From Lantana camara (lineage: Eukaryota > Streptophyta > Magnoliopsida > Lamiales > Verbenaceae): a stretch of 64,000 bases of DNA. This document shows positions 22,288 through 33,551 of this stretch, one piece after another. Positions within the stretch are counted from its first letter, which is position 1, and every line of letters begins with the position of its first letter. The DNA is taken from assembly GCA_037501455.1 (NCBI GenBank), contig CM074865.1, positions 18,112,501 through 18,176,500 of the forward strand, in the 5' to 3' direction. The notes under the pieces were generated by a model. It was not told the DNA's origin. It ran no database searches and was given only the letters and a program-made list of their open reading frames with translations. The translations under genes and the position numbers were made by a program.

Positions 22288-25200
22288 TCACTTTCCCTCC
22301 CCTTGTTTCTCGACAATAATTCCGACCAATTGACAAGGTTGAGCTTCCTCCAACATTTGAACCACAGTTCTCATCGTAGGCCTCAATGTCGGAAGCCTAG
22401 CCGTGCAATGAATGGCGACTTTCAAAACCTTGATGGCACTCTCCCTGTAAAGTTCAGGAATGCTTGAATCCACAAGGCTCACTACACTTTCTTTGGTTTT
22501 CAATTTGCTACACACAAAATCGACTACGTCCTTGTTGTCCCCGAATTCCGGCTCGATCGGCCTTTTCCCCGTCACTAGCTCCATCAGCACGACCCCGAAA
22601 CTGTACAGGTCGCTCTTCTCGTCCACTTTATTCGCGTAAGCATATTCTGCGGAAAGTAAAACACAATCGCATTAGATTTGGTAATCAAATATTTTTTTCA
22701 ACCATATAAGGTATTTAACATCGATCTTAATCACCTGGGGCGATATATCCGTGAGTTCCTGCGATGATTTGAGTGGAGTTAGTCGAGTTAGCTTGAACTA
22801 TCTTTGCGAGCCCGAAATCAGCGATCTTGGGCTTCAAATGCTCGTCCAAGAGAATGTTGCTAGACTTGACATCGCGGTGGATCACGGGTTTATCACAGCC
22901 GTGGTGTAGGTACTCCAACCCTTTTGCTGCACCGAGGGCGATCTCGTACCTCGTCTCCCAATCGAGCACCAATTTCTTACAAATATGCAATCTGTCCCAC
23001 AAGCTTCCATTAGGCATGTACTCATAAACCAGTAAACTCGAGTCCTCACTACTTATGCTGCAGAATAACTTCACGACATTCAAATGTCTTATAGAACTCA
23101 AAGTTTGAACCTCGGATTCGAATTCCCGCGACTTAGTCCCTCGCCTGGACAAGATCGGGGTTGAACCCTTTATCCTTTTCAGGTCGTTGTCTTCATCAGA
23201 GTGCCAAATGTGTTTCACAGCCAGTTCTTTCCCGTTGCTCACGACAGCAAGATACACGTTGCCTGAACCGCCTTTGCCTATCAGGTTTTCTTGCTTGATT
23301 GAATCAAGAATCTCATCCTCAGTGAAAGTGATCACGTGGAAAGGCTTTAAGTCCCAAGAATCTTCTTTCAGAGACCGTTCACCAACATTTTGATCGCCCT
23401 TTTTCTTTAAGCAAAAGAAAAGCGCGAGTGATGCGAGCAAGACCACAAAAGCCACCATCAGGCAGATTAAGGCCGTCCGGAGGTGGGGGGGCATGCCGGA
23501 TTTCGGCGAACATCGCCGGAATCCTCTGATTCTCTCACTACAAAGGCCGACATTGCCTGAAAAGCTACCATTGTTGGCCTCGGTCACAAGAGACTCAGGT
23601 ATAGGCCCTGTCAACCCATTGTATGAAAGATCAAGAAGATTTAGCGTTAGAGAGGACAGAGTCCCCGGAATTGGCCCGGATAACTCATTTCTCGACAAAT
23701 TCAAGAAATTAAGAGTTGGCAATGAGCCAAGAGAGGCCGGAATAGGGCCCGAGAGCATGTTTTGAGCCATGTTGATATCATTTATGGCACGACAAGAGCC
23801 TAATGAATCAGGCAATGAGCCAGAAAACCTGTTGCCCTGGAACTGAATACCCGTCAGTTGCTTCAACTGCCCGATTGAAGCCGGTATTCGGCCCGAAAAC
23901 TGATTGTAACTCAAATCAATTTTTACCAAAGAGGAAGCGTTTGAAATTTCAGAAGGCAATTCGCCGGAAAGCCCGTTTTTAGAGACCAAAAGCTGTGTTA
24001 AAGACTTGGCATTACCAATATCAGCAGTGATTGGCCCTTCGAAGTCATTTTCTGCAACATCGATTAGCTCTGCTTTAGGCAACGCCCATATCCCGGTAGG
24101 AACCCGGCCTGAAAGCCTGTTTTTGCTGACCCGGAACCGGATCAGCGTCTTGCAATTCGAGTATGTATCTGGAATTTCACCTGTAAAATTGTTCTGCAGC
24201 ATCAAAAGCTTTACCATAGTACCCTTCATGCACATGTCCGGAGGAATCGGGCCCGTTAAGAAATTCTCCGAAACATCAATGAAAATGAAATTTGCCCATG
24301 ATCCCAGCTTCTGGGGAAGCTCCCCTGTTAGCTTATTTGTGTAAAGCGATAAGTTGACAAGATTCCTGAATTCACCCAACTCAGCGGGGATTTCCCCTGT
24401 TAACTGATTCTCGAAAAGCTGCAAACTTTGAAGCTTGTTCAAGAATCTGATTTCGGAAAGATTTCCGTAGAGAAGATTCGTGGACGCGTCGAAGAACTCG
24501 AGATTTGTTAAGTTTCCGAATCCCGGAGGCAACTCCCCTGTCAATTCGTTCTCGAAAAGCTCAAGCATCCATAGCTTGCTGAGCTTCGTGATCCCTCTCG
24601 GAATCTCTCCGATGAGGTAATTATGCGGCAATTCCAGGTCAATCAGCTCCACGAGATTCCCGATTTCTTCCGGGATCCTCCCTTCAATGCTGCAATTTGC
24701 TAAGTAAAGCCAGTTAAGCTTCGTGAGATTGAGAACCACGAGCGGGAACGCCGTCCGATCGAAGGGGTTGTCGCCGAGGCTCAGCTGTTGAAGATTCGTC
24801 ATGTTCCGAAGAGAATCCCACGGAAAAGTTCCTGAAAACCCACTGCTATTCGCGAAAAGAGTTTCCAAATTATGCAGCGAAGGTATTCGCGGAAACGCCC
24901 CTGAGAATGAGTTGTCCCCGAGGTCCAAGAACTTCAGCGAAACGCACTTATTCAAGTCATCACCAACACGACCATAGATATTATTGACCCCAAGCGACAG
25001 CTTTTCCAACGACTTAAGCTCACAAATCGAGCTTATAGGAAGCAACCCAGATAAACTCTGGTTCCATAGATCGATTTCTGTCACGAACCCATTTGAATCG
25101 CATTTGATTGCCGAGAACTTGCAGGCGGCAGTGTTTTCTTGCCATGAATCGAACACGTTGGTGTTGGAATCTTTGAAGGCTGTTTTGATGGCTAGAAGGG

Positions 25201-25288
25201 TTTGAAGCTCGTCGGAGACGGCGAAAGATAGGAGGCGGAGGAGGAAGAGGAGGTGGAAACCCCGCCGGAAAATGGTGGCGGCCGCCAT
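22288..25288 (-). CDS. RLK7: LRR receptor-like kinase, subfamily XI, RLK7-like (2 exons)
   Basis: A plasma-membrane receptor kinase. In Arabidopsis the closest-looking relative, RLK7, perceives PIP peptides and acts in defence and stress signalling. Exon 1 is 25288-22735 and exon 2 is 22646-22288, joined across an 88-bp GT-AG intron. The protein is 970 residues, against roughly 980-990 for RLK7 and IKU2. Domains: signal peptide (1-25), LRRNT (about 26-70), about 20 LRRs (70-590), transmembrane helix (about 608-632), kinase (about 665-940) with GKGGSGNVY, AVK, VIHRDVKSSNILL (RD kinase, about 803) and ADFGLA (about 825). The C-terminal CQLVGIIVEK resembles RLK7 more than IKU2. The intron splits the Glu codon of GYIAPE, its conserved place in this subfamily. 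No disruption seen; likely functional. The exact orthologue needs a tree. Confidence 0.93.
22647..22734 (-). other. Intron of the RLK7-like gene
   Basis: On the minus strand it starts GTGATTAAG and ends TTTCCGCAG. It interrupts the Glu codon after GYIAP (phase 1). Reading through it would give a false stop after GYIAPGD. Confidence 0.93.
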
Positions 25289-26470
25289 GTTGGACGGTGG
25301 TTTGACTAAGGGAAGTTCAAATTTTGTTTTTTTTCTTTGGTCGTTGGAAAGACGTGAATGAAAGGAAGACCAGAGAGGATGCCACCGTTTTATTCGAGTA
25401 TGCGTTCATTCACACTTGCCACCTTCTCTTGTGGACAATGATTAATATTTCTTCTTCGATTAGTTTAATATTTGTTGCTTTTGTCTCCATGTCTTTTTGG
25501 TATAATGTTTTATTTATTTTTTTCATTTTGTGATATGTAATTTAATAATTGCTCACGTGTTGGAAAATTCATGGCCTATGGTTGTATCTTTGACTGTGGA
25601 TTACTATTTATTTTTTAAACAAAAATTTGTACCATTTTGAACTTTCTAACATATTTTTTTACTTTGTAATTTATTTATAAAATATCTAAATTTATATTCT
25701 TAGTAAAGTATAATCTGCATTCATTCATTATAGGATATGTAAATAAAATTTCTTTCATGTATTGCACGATGAGTGAAATTAAATTATATTTTATTAAAAA
25801 ATAATAGTTAAGATTATAAACTTAGATATTTTATAATTTAAATTACAAAATTAAAAAATGCTGATAATTTAAGAAGGTATAAATATTTATGTTGAAGTAG
25901 TGAAGTACCTATAAATACTATAACGTAGGTCATAAATGACCGGATAAGTGTTTACAAATCGAAGTACCTATAAATCCTAAAACATAGGGGTAATAAATGA
26001 CCAGATTATACCTAGACAAGTATACCTACAAATCATAAAACATAGCTAAGATTCTTAATTAAATCCAACAAAGATTTAATTACCCTTTCCTCAAGTAAAT
26101 ATTCAACAATTTCATCAATTCCATTAGTGGGGGTTAATGGAAGTGATCCGAATATAATGGTACGGGCGTAATATATATATATATATCTTATAAGAAATGT
26201 TGGATATAATATTTGATACGACGTGAAATGATAAATAATATTCGTACATTAAAAATTATGCTAAGTAATATTGTTTAGCGATTCCTACCTACTTACTCAA
26301 AAATCACATTTTCAAATTTTGAGCAAACTCTTATATTAATTGAGAGAGTTTTACATTTTATTGATCAGATCTTGTTGGGGTCCAGGCCTAATGACCCACA
26401 AAGGTCTGGCACTATGGTTCAATTCAGAGCGATCTGGATGCTTCTGTTCGCCTACAGTAAGCGAATTAGA
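25289..26470. other. Intergenic; promoter side of the kinase gene
   Basis: No gene seen. The first few hundred bases must hold the promoter and 5' leader of the minus-strand kinase gene, but I see no convincing core promoter. A TA microsatellite lies at about 26167-26187. The last 130 bases look like the 3' flank of the RNase H fragment that follows. Confidence 0.5.
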
Positions 26471-26860
26471 TTACATAATAAGATGAGAGTTTTCTATGGA
26501 GTGATCAATTCTTTTTCGGTCTGAAAGACGCCGCAAGGGTACAAAACCCACCCGTAGATCCCTTTCGAGGGCAAGTCCCACAAAATACAATCCGCCGGGA
26601 TCCCCCATCTTCTCAAGCTTATCCGCACTCTCGTTAGCTTCTTTGAAAGTGTGACAGATCTTCGTGTCCCAAGGCAAGCGTAGCAGCCTCCGATAATCCA
26701 TGATCACCTTCCTCATGGGAGGATACTCGATACCATCTCTCGTTACCCAATGAAGAACAATCTCCGAACCAATCTTAATTTCCATTCTAGGAAACCGTTT
26801 TTCCCAACCCATTTAAAGGCCCTTTTCAAGCCTCTGAAATTCTGCCACATTGGTCAATAA
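26471..26860 (-). pseudogene. Orphan RNase H-like fragment (retroelement-derived)
   Basis: A 113-codon frame (26812-26471) continues upstream through an in-frame stop to an AEFQRLEKGL motif, so the remnant covers roughly 26860-26471. The order AEFQ...GWEKRFPRMEIK...CHTFKEANESADKLEKMG matches the plant RVT_3 RNase H layout, where AE-x-AL-GL, the substrate-strand Asp region and HxxREANxxAD follow in turn. The conserved Asp after the beta strand is replaced (IKIGSE). Most likely the 3' end of an old LINE or retroelement; no other element parts are visible next to it. Confidence 0.65.
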
Positions 26861-27437
26861 GTAAGAGTCAAGTAAAAATAAGAATGAATTTTGGAACGGT
26901 AAATTATTTATTATCTATTAAATGAGAATTGAAATTTATAAATGAGAGAGCGCATCATGATCAGAAGAAAAAGAAAAAAGCCATAGTATTTATGAAAAAA
27001 CTTAATAAATCTAATTAAAAAAAATAAAAAAAAGAATATATTATTAATTTGGTGACACTAATAATAGTAAAAGGTTCAGCTCATAATTCCAAAATCATTC
27101 ATTATCAGAGAGACAAAATGAAATGTCCTTTAGTTGAGAAGTCGATGCCGCAAAGAAACTTCACTTAGCCGCCCACTTTGACTTCCCTCCACCTTTCATG
27201 TCTCCATCATTTTCTTACTCTCTCTCTTCTATTAAATGATGAAATATATAAATTTCTTTCTTTTGGAAAATATTTATGGAAATATATGGCGGATAAATCT
27301 TTATATAGAAAAAGAATAATGTTATTACTGCATCTAAATGAAGTAATAAAATTATTTAGTAATGCAGGATGAAGCTACGTACTTGGGAAATTTTAATTGT
27401 AAATGTGCACATCACCTCTTCTTAGCTTGTTTATCCA
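26861..27437. other. AT-rich intergenic DNA up to the second LTR element
   Basis: No gene, RNA or repeat recognised. Short frames here are not supported by any motif. Confidence 0.5.
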
Positions 27438-27442
27438 TATAT
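27438..27442. repeat. Target-site duplication (left), TATAT
   Basis: Directly precedes the TG at 27443. The same five bases follow the CA at 36427. Confidence 0.85.
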
Positions 27443-30318
27443 TGTGACGCCCCGTCTCTTCGGCATTCCAGGTACGGCGTCACGAGAGAGTTTATTTCAG
27501 TATTTTGTGAATTATGTGATTTAGTATGCTTACGTGTCAACGTGAGATTTATTTTAACTACGTGTGCTTTAGATTTAATTAAATTGTACTTGGACTCAAT
27601 TGTCCAATATTTGCAATTTAGGGACCTAATTATAATTAGGACGTTTGAGCCTTCGTGGCTATTTGAGCTCGGGAATTCGAATTCGAATTCCGACCCTATC
27701 GTTGAGTTCGTTTCGATGATTCGGATTCAATGAATTACCCTTTTAATTTCTAAAGCCATTTGATAGCCCTATCGTTTTAAATCTGATCCGTTTGGACTGG
27801 ATACCGTTTGACCCTACCCGTTTCAACCGACCCGTTTGCCCGGCCCTAAAAAGGGCCAAGCTTTTTCCCTCCTCACTTGATCGTTCAGCAGCAGCAAGCA
27901 AGGAAAAGAGAAGCATTTTTCCCCACTTTGGCCAAGAAGCCTTGAGCTTGGGTTTGGGAGATCCAACCGTCCGATCAACGACCTAAGGTAAGATTTGTGA
28001 CCCTTTCGTTACATGCTTTACTTTAATATCTCTTTCGCGCCTCGGATTTGTGCCTACATGCTTTGTTGGGGAGATGATGAATAGTAACCGGGGTGTGAGT
28101 TTTGTATAATCTAGGCCGTTTTACGGGTTCTAATGTGGAAATATGTGACCTATGTGTTGAGCATGCTTTATTGTGTTATTTTCGTGTGTTTTGGTTGTGG
28201 TTTGGCTGCTGTTGCTTTGTTGTTTGCTTCCCCGTCGCCATTTTTGGAGCTTCTGCTGTTTTTCAGCTGTTCCAGGTGGGAACGGCCGTTCCCGTTTATG
28301 CCTTGTGGTGGGAACGGCCCTTCCCGGGCTGGCGTCTGTGCCGAGTGTGGGAACGACCGTTCCCTGTTTGTGCTTGGGCTCGGAACGGTCGTTCCCGTTG
28401 TCCAATAACTCTGGAGCGTGGGTGGGAACGGCCCTTCCCGCCTTGGGCGAGGCCGTTCCCAGCTTCTGTTGTGTGTGTGTGTTTGTTTTTCGGTTATTAT
28501 GCTTCGTTATGACCTCGTTTCGCTTTGTGAGCTTTATTACTTCAATTTAATTGCATGTTCTAGGGTGATATTGTATCATATGCTTTAATATGCTCGTGAA
28601 ATGTGAATTATTGTTAATGCATGCTTGTTTTATATTGTATACGTGAACCATGACTTCATGCCAATCATAAGCATACGCCGTGCGTCTATTTGGTTCATTC
28701 ACGTGTCTAAGTCCCGTTTTGTATTCAGTTTGTTCAGGTACACCCGGGGTGGTGTTGTGTTGGCCGTGTTGATTCCGGGGTGGATCAGTTGTTGTGTCTT
28801 CGGCCTCTTCGGTGTCAGGTGAGGTTAGGATATAGTTACACCTTATTGCAATGTGCTCGGTTTTGATTGCATGTGATTTAATAAGCCTTATATGTATATA
28901 AATAAGTGTGACATATGTATTTATTGAATATGCCTCGAGTTTGCAAGTATGTTAAGTAATGTACGAGCCTATGTATGCTTGGTTTGGAATGATTTGTTAT
29001 GATTTGCCACGTGAAGCTATGCTTCTGACCGTATACTTCTCATGAGCCATGTTTGGCAAGGACCAAGTGGATTGAAACGGGAAGTGGTTTGTATACTTAT
29101 ATATGTTTAAGTTATGTCTGTCTGTCTCTGTTGTAGCGGGTTATGATATGATATGTGTTTGTTGGGCCCCGGAGCTATGGGTAAGGAGCCCTCGGGACGG
29201 CATAGGGCCGTCGAGGTTAAGCCTGTGCATAGTCTCCATCTGTCTGCAGAGGATCACCCCTGAACTCACCAGGAGGTTTGGTGAGGGAAGGAATCCTGAG
29301 GGTTTGAGTACTCGCAAGGCGCTCCCCTCGTTTGTTTGGATGGTTTGGGCGTATACACCCTTCCATCACCCGGAGTTGAGGATGATATGATATGATTTGA
29401 TATGTATGTAAGTTTTCTGTTTTGATTCTGATATGATATGTTATGAGGAGATTGGGGGAGTCGGAGCTTGTACCCGCCGAGTTCTATATGATATGATATG
29501 TATGTTCTGTTAAAGTTTATGAAACGGGGATAGATTATAAGTTAAACTAAAAGGGAGTTTTTATAAGATAAGCTAAGTTTTGAATATGTTAAGATTTAAT
29601 AGGTTTTGCTAAGTTGTTCGGTAAGATAAATTGGTTTGTTTGCTTTTGCTAAGTAAGCCCTTTATATATGTATATCACGGGAAATGATTTAGTGTGCAAA
29701 AACTATCCCCGCGTTCATGAACATTATGAATTTGATACGTGCTTTGCTCTTATATATATATAGTGTGAGTGTGTTAACCCCTCACTCAGTCGAGTTAAGA
29801 CTGACCCCTCCCCTTTTACCTTTAGTTTGCAGGTTTTGCTTGGAGTTCGTGCTAGGCGGAGTGTGTCTGTCTTTTGGAGTCTGTTCCGTGTCTTTGTCTA
29901 GTAGGTGGTCTTGCATTCGCATTTCTTTCATTCTGCTTTGGTATAAGATATGTTTGTTTATGATATGTAGAATTTAAATATGTATTGATATGTATTTTCG
30001 GGACAGATTAGGACAGGTTTGCCTGAATTAGTTGAACCCGTTGGATTTATGATTATTGTTTGATACTCGGGATTAGGTATTTATGCTAGTTGAACCCGTC
30101 AACTGCTTATGTATGTTTGATTGTTACTTGGCTTATTTCGCTTCCGCATTTTGTTGTCTGTTTGGTTCTATTGTTTAGGGTCTAAGTTCCGCCTAGCCTA
30201 GGTGTGAGTTTGTCAGTCTCCCGTTCGCCACTGTTTGGTTCATGTACGGATTCTCCATTTCGTATGTGGATCGGACTTTGGTGCGGGGGATGTGGTGACC
30301 CACCGTGCGGGTGCTACA
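27443..30318 (+). repeat. 5' LTR of second element
   Basis: Starts TGTGACGCCCCG and ends CGGGTGCTACA. It holds the perfect palindrome GGAATTCGAATTCGAATTCC (about 27661-27680), a palindrome array at 28278-28460 and a GGGCCCCGGAGC... block near 29165 resembling the GC-rich block of the other LTR family. The reading frames across the palindrome array (repeated GNGRS/ERPFP words) are products of the repeats and not genes. Confidence 0.94.
28278..28460 (+). repeat. Array of 16-bp palindromes in 5' LTR
   Basis: Five full and one half copy of GGGAACGRCCGTTCCC: 28278-28293 (perfect), 28310-28325 (one mismatch), 28349-28364, 28381-28396, 28424-28439, half site 28450-28460. Spacing between copies is about 32-43 bp. 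Confidence 0.9.
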
Positions 30319-30326
30319 TCCTTAAG

Positions 30327-30339
30327 TGGTATCAGAGCC
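30327..30339 (+). other. Primer-binding site for initiator tRNA-Met
   Basis: TGGTATCAGAGCC, 8 nt after the LTR end, in the same CTTAAG context as in the first family. Confidence 0.92.
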
Positions 30340-30665
30340 CCAGGTTGAAAAACCGGGGTTCAGTGTCAGGTCGTGTCTGTCTAAGTCGAACGGCATAGGA
30401 CAATTTGATTATGTGTGCATTTGCATTACAATTTGATAAGCTATGAATTTGAATTTCAATACTTTGTTGAATTTATATTACGTGAGACTTTGCATTTCTT
30501 TGATGCTCTACTTGATTTACTACGTGACATGAGCACTTACTAATTGACACGCATATATATTGTAGTTGCTGAGTTTTTCAGGGTACCACCGAGTCAACAA
30601 CCCTACGGTCAACCTTCTCAAATAACTCCGTGATCTCAAGGACAATCTTTTACCGAGTACTAGTA

Positions 30666-31544
30666 ATGAATCCGATGGCTTTGATGTACCAGGAATTTAT
30701 AGCATTCAAGCCTCCCCAATTTTGAGAAGGAGATGACGTAAAGGCTGAAGAGTGGCTTTCAGAGATAGAGGGTATCTTCGAAATATGGCCACGTAACTCT
30801 CGAGATATGGCTCGCCTTGCTACATTTCTCTTGCAAGGACAAGCAAGGCAGTGGTGGAAAAGGGTTGCTCAACAACTAGAGACTACGAACGAAGAGTTGA
30901 CTTGGGAAGTATTTATTCGAGAATTCAGAAAGAGGTTTGCACCAGCTATTCTACAAGAGTGAAGACTTGAAGAATTCCTCAATCTGAAACAAGGAGATAG
31001 ATCCGTTGTGGAATATATAGAAGAATTCGAAAGGTTGGGCTTTTATGTGCCTCACATTATGGGTAACGATCTGATGAAGGCCAAATACTTCATGGAAGGT
31101 CTTCGGGATGAATGTAAGGAAGCCCTAATTGCAAAGGATACGACCACGTGGGATAAAGCTACAAAGAAAGCATTAAGAGTCGAAACTTGGATCATGACAA
31201 GGGGCAAGGAAGAAGAGGTATCGGGGTCTAAGGTCGAGTTGGGTTTATGCTCAAGCTTACAAGTAGAAGAAGAATCTCCTCAACATCGAAATCGAGCCAA
31301 AAGAATTCGAGGAAAGAAACACAAGACCGGGAATACTTCCAGGTTGGGGAAAAGGCCCCAATTATGTGCTTATTGTGGAGGAACCACTCATACTTACGAA
31401 GCATGTTGGGATAGATTGAAGAGGTGCTACATTTGTGGGTCAACGGAGCACAAGATTTCCGAGTGTGATCGACCGAGAGCTAACAAGCAAAAGGCACGGG
31501 ATCAACGACTTCAAATTGGAAACCAACAGAAACCCGAAAGTTGA
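30666..31544 (+). pseudogene. Retrotransposon gag with two CCHC zinc knuckles (two nonsense codons)
   Basis: One frame from ATG 30666 to TGA at 31542-31544, interrupted by TGA at 30723 and TGA at 30960. The gag core is recognisable: AEEWLSEIEGIFE, QARQWWKRV, TWEVFIREFRKRFAP, FLNLKQGDRSVVEYIEEFERL, the standard retrotransposon gag (PF03732-type) pattern. Two zinc knuckles follow near 31370 and 31425, CAYCGGTTHTYEAC and CYICGSTEHKISEC, both CX2CX4HX4C, which would bind the RNA genome during packaging. No protease follows in frame. Broken, so not functional in this copy. Confidence 0.92.
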
Positions 31545-33538
31545 GGTAATTGCATTCATGGCACGAGCATTCATCCTCCATTTTAAATATTACAATTATT
31601 TATTTTTGCGCCGTAATTATTAATTGTCATCAATTGCTATTCATTATTAATTGTTATTCATTATTAATTGTTGATAATTGTTGATGCCATTATATGTCTA
31701 AGTGACGATTAAGTGGTGCATCTCATTCGCACTTTGACTCAACATGCATATTTAGTGTTTTATTTTAGGATATCTTTTCATTCAAAGTTACCAAGTTGTG
31801 TTCGATGGGAATTGGAAGAGATGGTTTGGATAGGGAACAAAAAAATTAAGAATTTCTTTTGGAGATCGGGTTGAGTTTATGGGAACATGGAAAAATATGA
31901 CGAAGAAGAATGATTTGAGAGGTCCCGGTACCAAGTTGAAGAATTTAGGAATTTGGGGTATATTTTGAAGAGAAATTAAAGATTCGAGGTAGCTTATTTC
32001 ACCAAGCACAAGGCAGGATTTGTTTTAGAATTCGGATTTAATAATAATGAAGGAAGTTAATTCTTGAAAATAATTAGAAGAAGACATTAAGATTCTCTAC
32101 CGGTGGAATTTAAACAAGAATAACAAGGGCTAGAACAAGAATTGATTTGGGAGCTGGGAACGGATTTAATCAATTGCAGTTTCGGGATATGGTGACCGCT
32201 TTCCATTTAACCATGCCTTGAAGAGAAGAATTTTCTAGGAAATTTTAATCGAATCTTTATTGAACTTCAAGAGAAGGAAATTAAAGTATAGTAGAAGGTA
32301 TTGGTTCGGGAGAGCCTACAGAACATATTACTACGGGAATTAGATTTCGGAGTCCTCTAGCTACCGGGGAGAATGGATCCCACAAGAAATTATCCCCGGA
32401 CTTTAAAAGGAAACTAATCAGAATCATCAATCGACGATGCAATTTTTCTTAAATATTTTGAGAGGGAAGAATACAATCTGCGAGAAGATCGATACAATAA
32501 GTGGGGGAAAGAATCAAGATTTTAAGTAAGGCTAATTTTCCGGAAATTTCAAGATATACCAACTGAAAAAGAATTTGGGCCATGAGATTTGGAACAATTT
32601 ATGGAGCTCATCAGATCTACGAAGAATTATAATGATTAATCAAAGTTTAAAGAATTCATATATATTGGAGAAACAAGGATAGTTAAGAGTGAAGGAGTAA
32701 ATTCGAAAAACTAGCAGGGCTAATTGTCAACCGTGGGATGAAGATTGACTTGATATTTGAAGGGTAAGAGATACCGGGGAATTTCAAGATATAATCAGGA
32801 GTAAGGAGAATTGGATTAGAGTTATTTGAGCTAAACAACAACCGTGGGATAAAGATCAGGGTGATATTCGAAGCTCGAGACACGTTGGGAATTTCAGAGC
32901 ATAACCTGGAACCAAGGAATTGTGGCGTCAATCAATTCATCATAAAGATAAGATTCTAATGCTTCGGTGAATGGTACATTAAACATACATATCACGTGCA
33001 TCATCCATCTTTTTGTTTTGTTTTGCTTTGCTTTGGGGTGTGTGCGTTGTTGCTGTGAGTTGTTGGTCACCCTTTGGGGTGACTTGAGTGTGCGAGTGTT
33101 GTTGTTTTACGGTAAGTTGAGGGTCGTGCTTTGCAACGGTCTTCTCCACAAGTTCCCGGATTTCAAGGTTTGAGGTGATCAACGTTCGAATGTCAACTTC
33201 AAACCACAGGTTGAAGGCCCTGTTTGGGTTGGAGAGCGAGTGGTGGGAGTTCTTTAACAACTCCACTCGTGGTCCCGAATTGTGGGTTGGTTTGGATTGA
33301 TTCAAGCGGTGGGAGTTGAATCACTTGTGAGCCTCCTATCGTGTGAAAAGTCTGAACTACTCCTAGTCGGGATCAAGTTCGTGTGAAGCTTGAAGCAATG
33401 ATCGAACCCCCTTCGTGCTTGGAAGACCTTTCTCGGGCTAACCCTTGTCGGAGTGTCGCGAGCTCCAAACTTGGGTGAATACGGGAGAGTTGCTCGTAGT
33501 TTGTTACGAGCGGTAGAACCTGGGGGCCAGGTTCTCTT
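31545..33538 (+). other. Internal region of second element without pol
   Basis: About 2 kb rich in purines on the plus strand. Neither strand shows reverse transcriptase, RNase H or integrase motifs. The segment 32680-32940 repeats a theme twice (GTGGGATGAAGATTGACTTG and GTGGGATAAAGATCAGGGTG, each followed by a GATATT-CGAAG-like stretch), a weak internal duplication. Confidence 0.7.
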
Positions 33539-33550
33539 AAGGGGGGGAGA
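33539..33550 (+). other. Polypurine tract of second element
   Basis: AAGGGGGGGAGA one base before the TG of the 3' LTR at 33552. Confidence 0.87.
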
Positions 33551-33551
33551 T

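Noticed and set aside
22827..24344. Plus-strand frames across the kinase gene
   Set aside because: Antisense shadows of LRR repeats and the kinase domain.
28102..28550. Overlapping frames with ERPFP / GNGRS words (and copy at 34211-34659)
   Set aside because: Translation of the palindrome array in three frames; not a protein.
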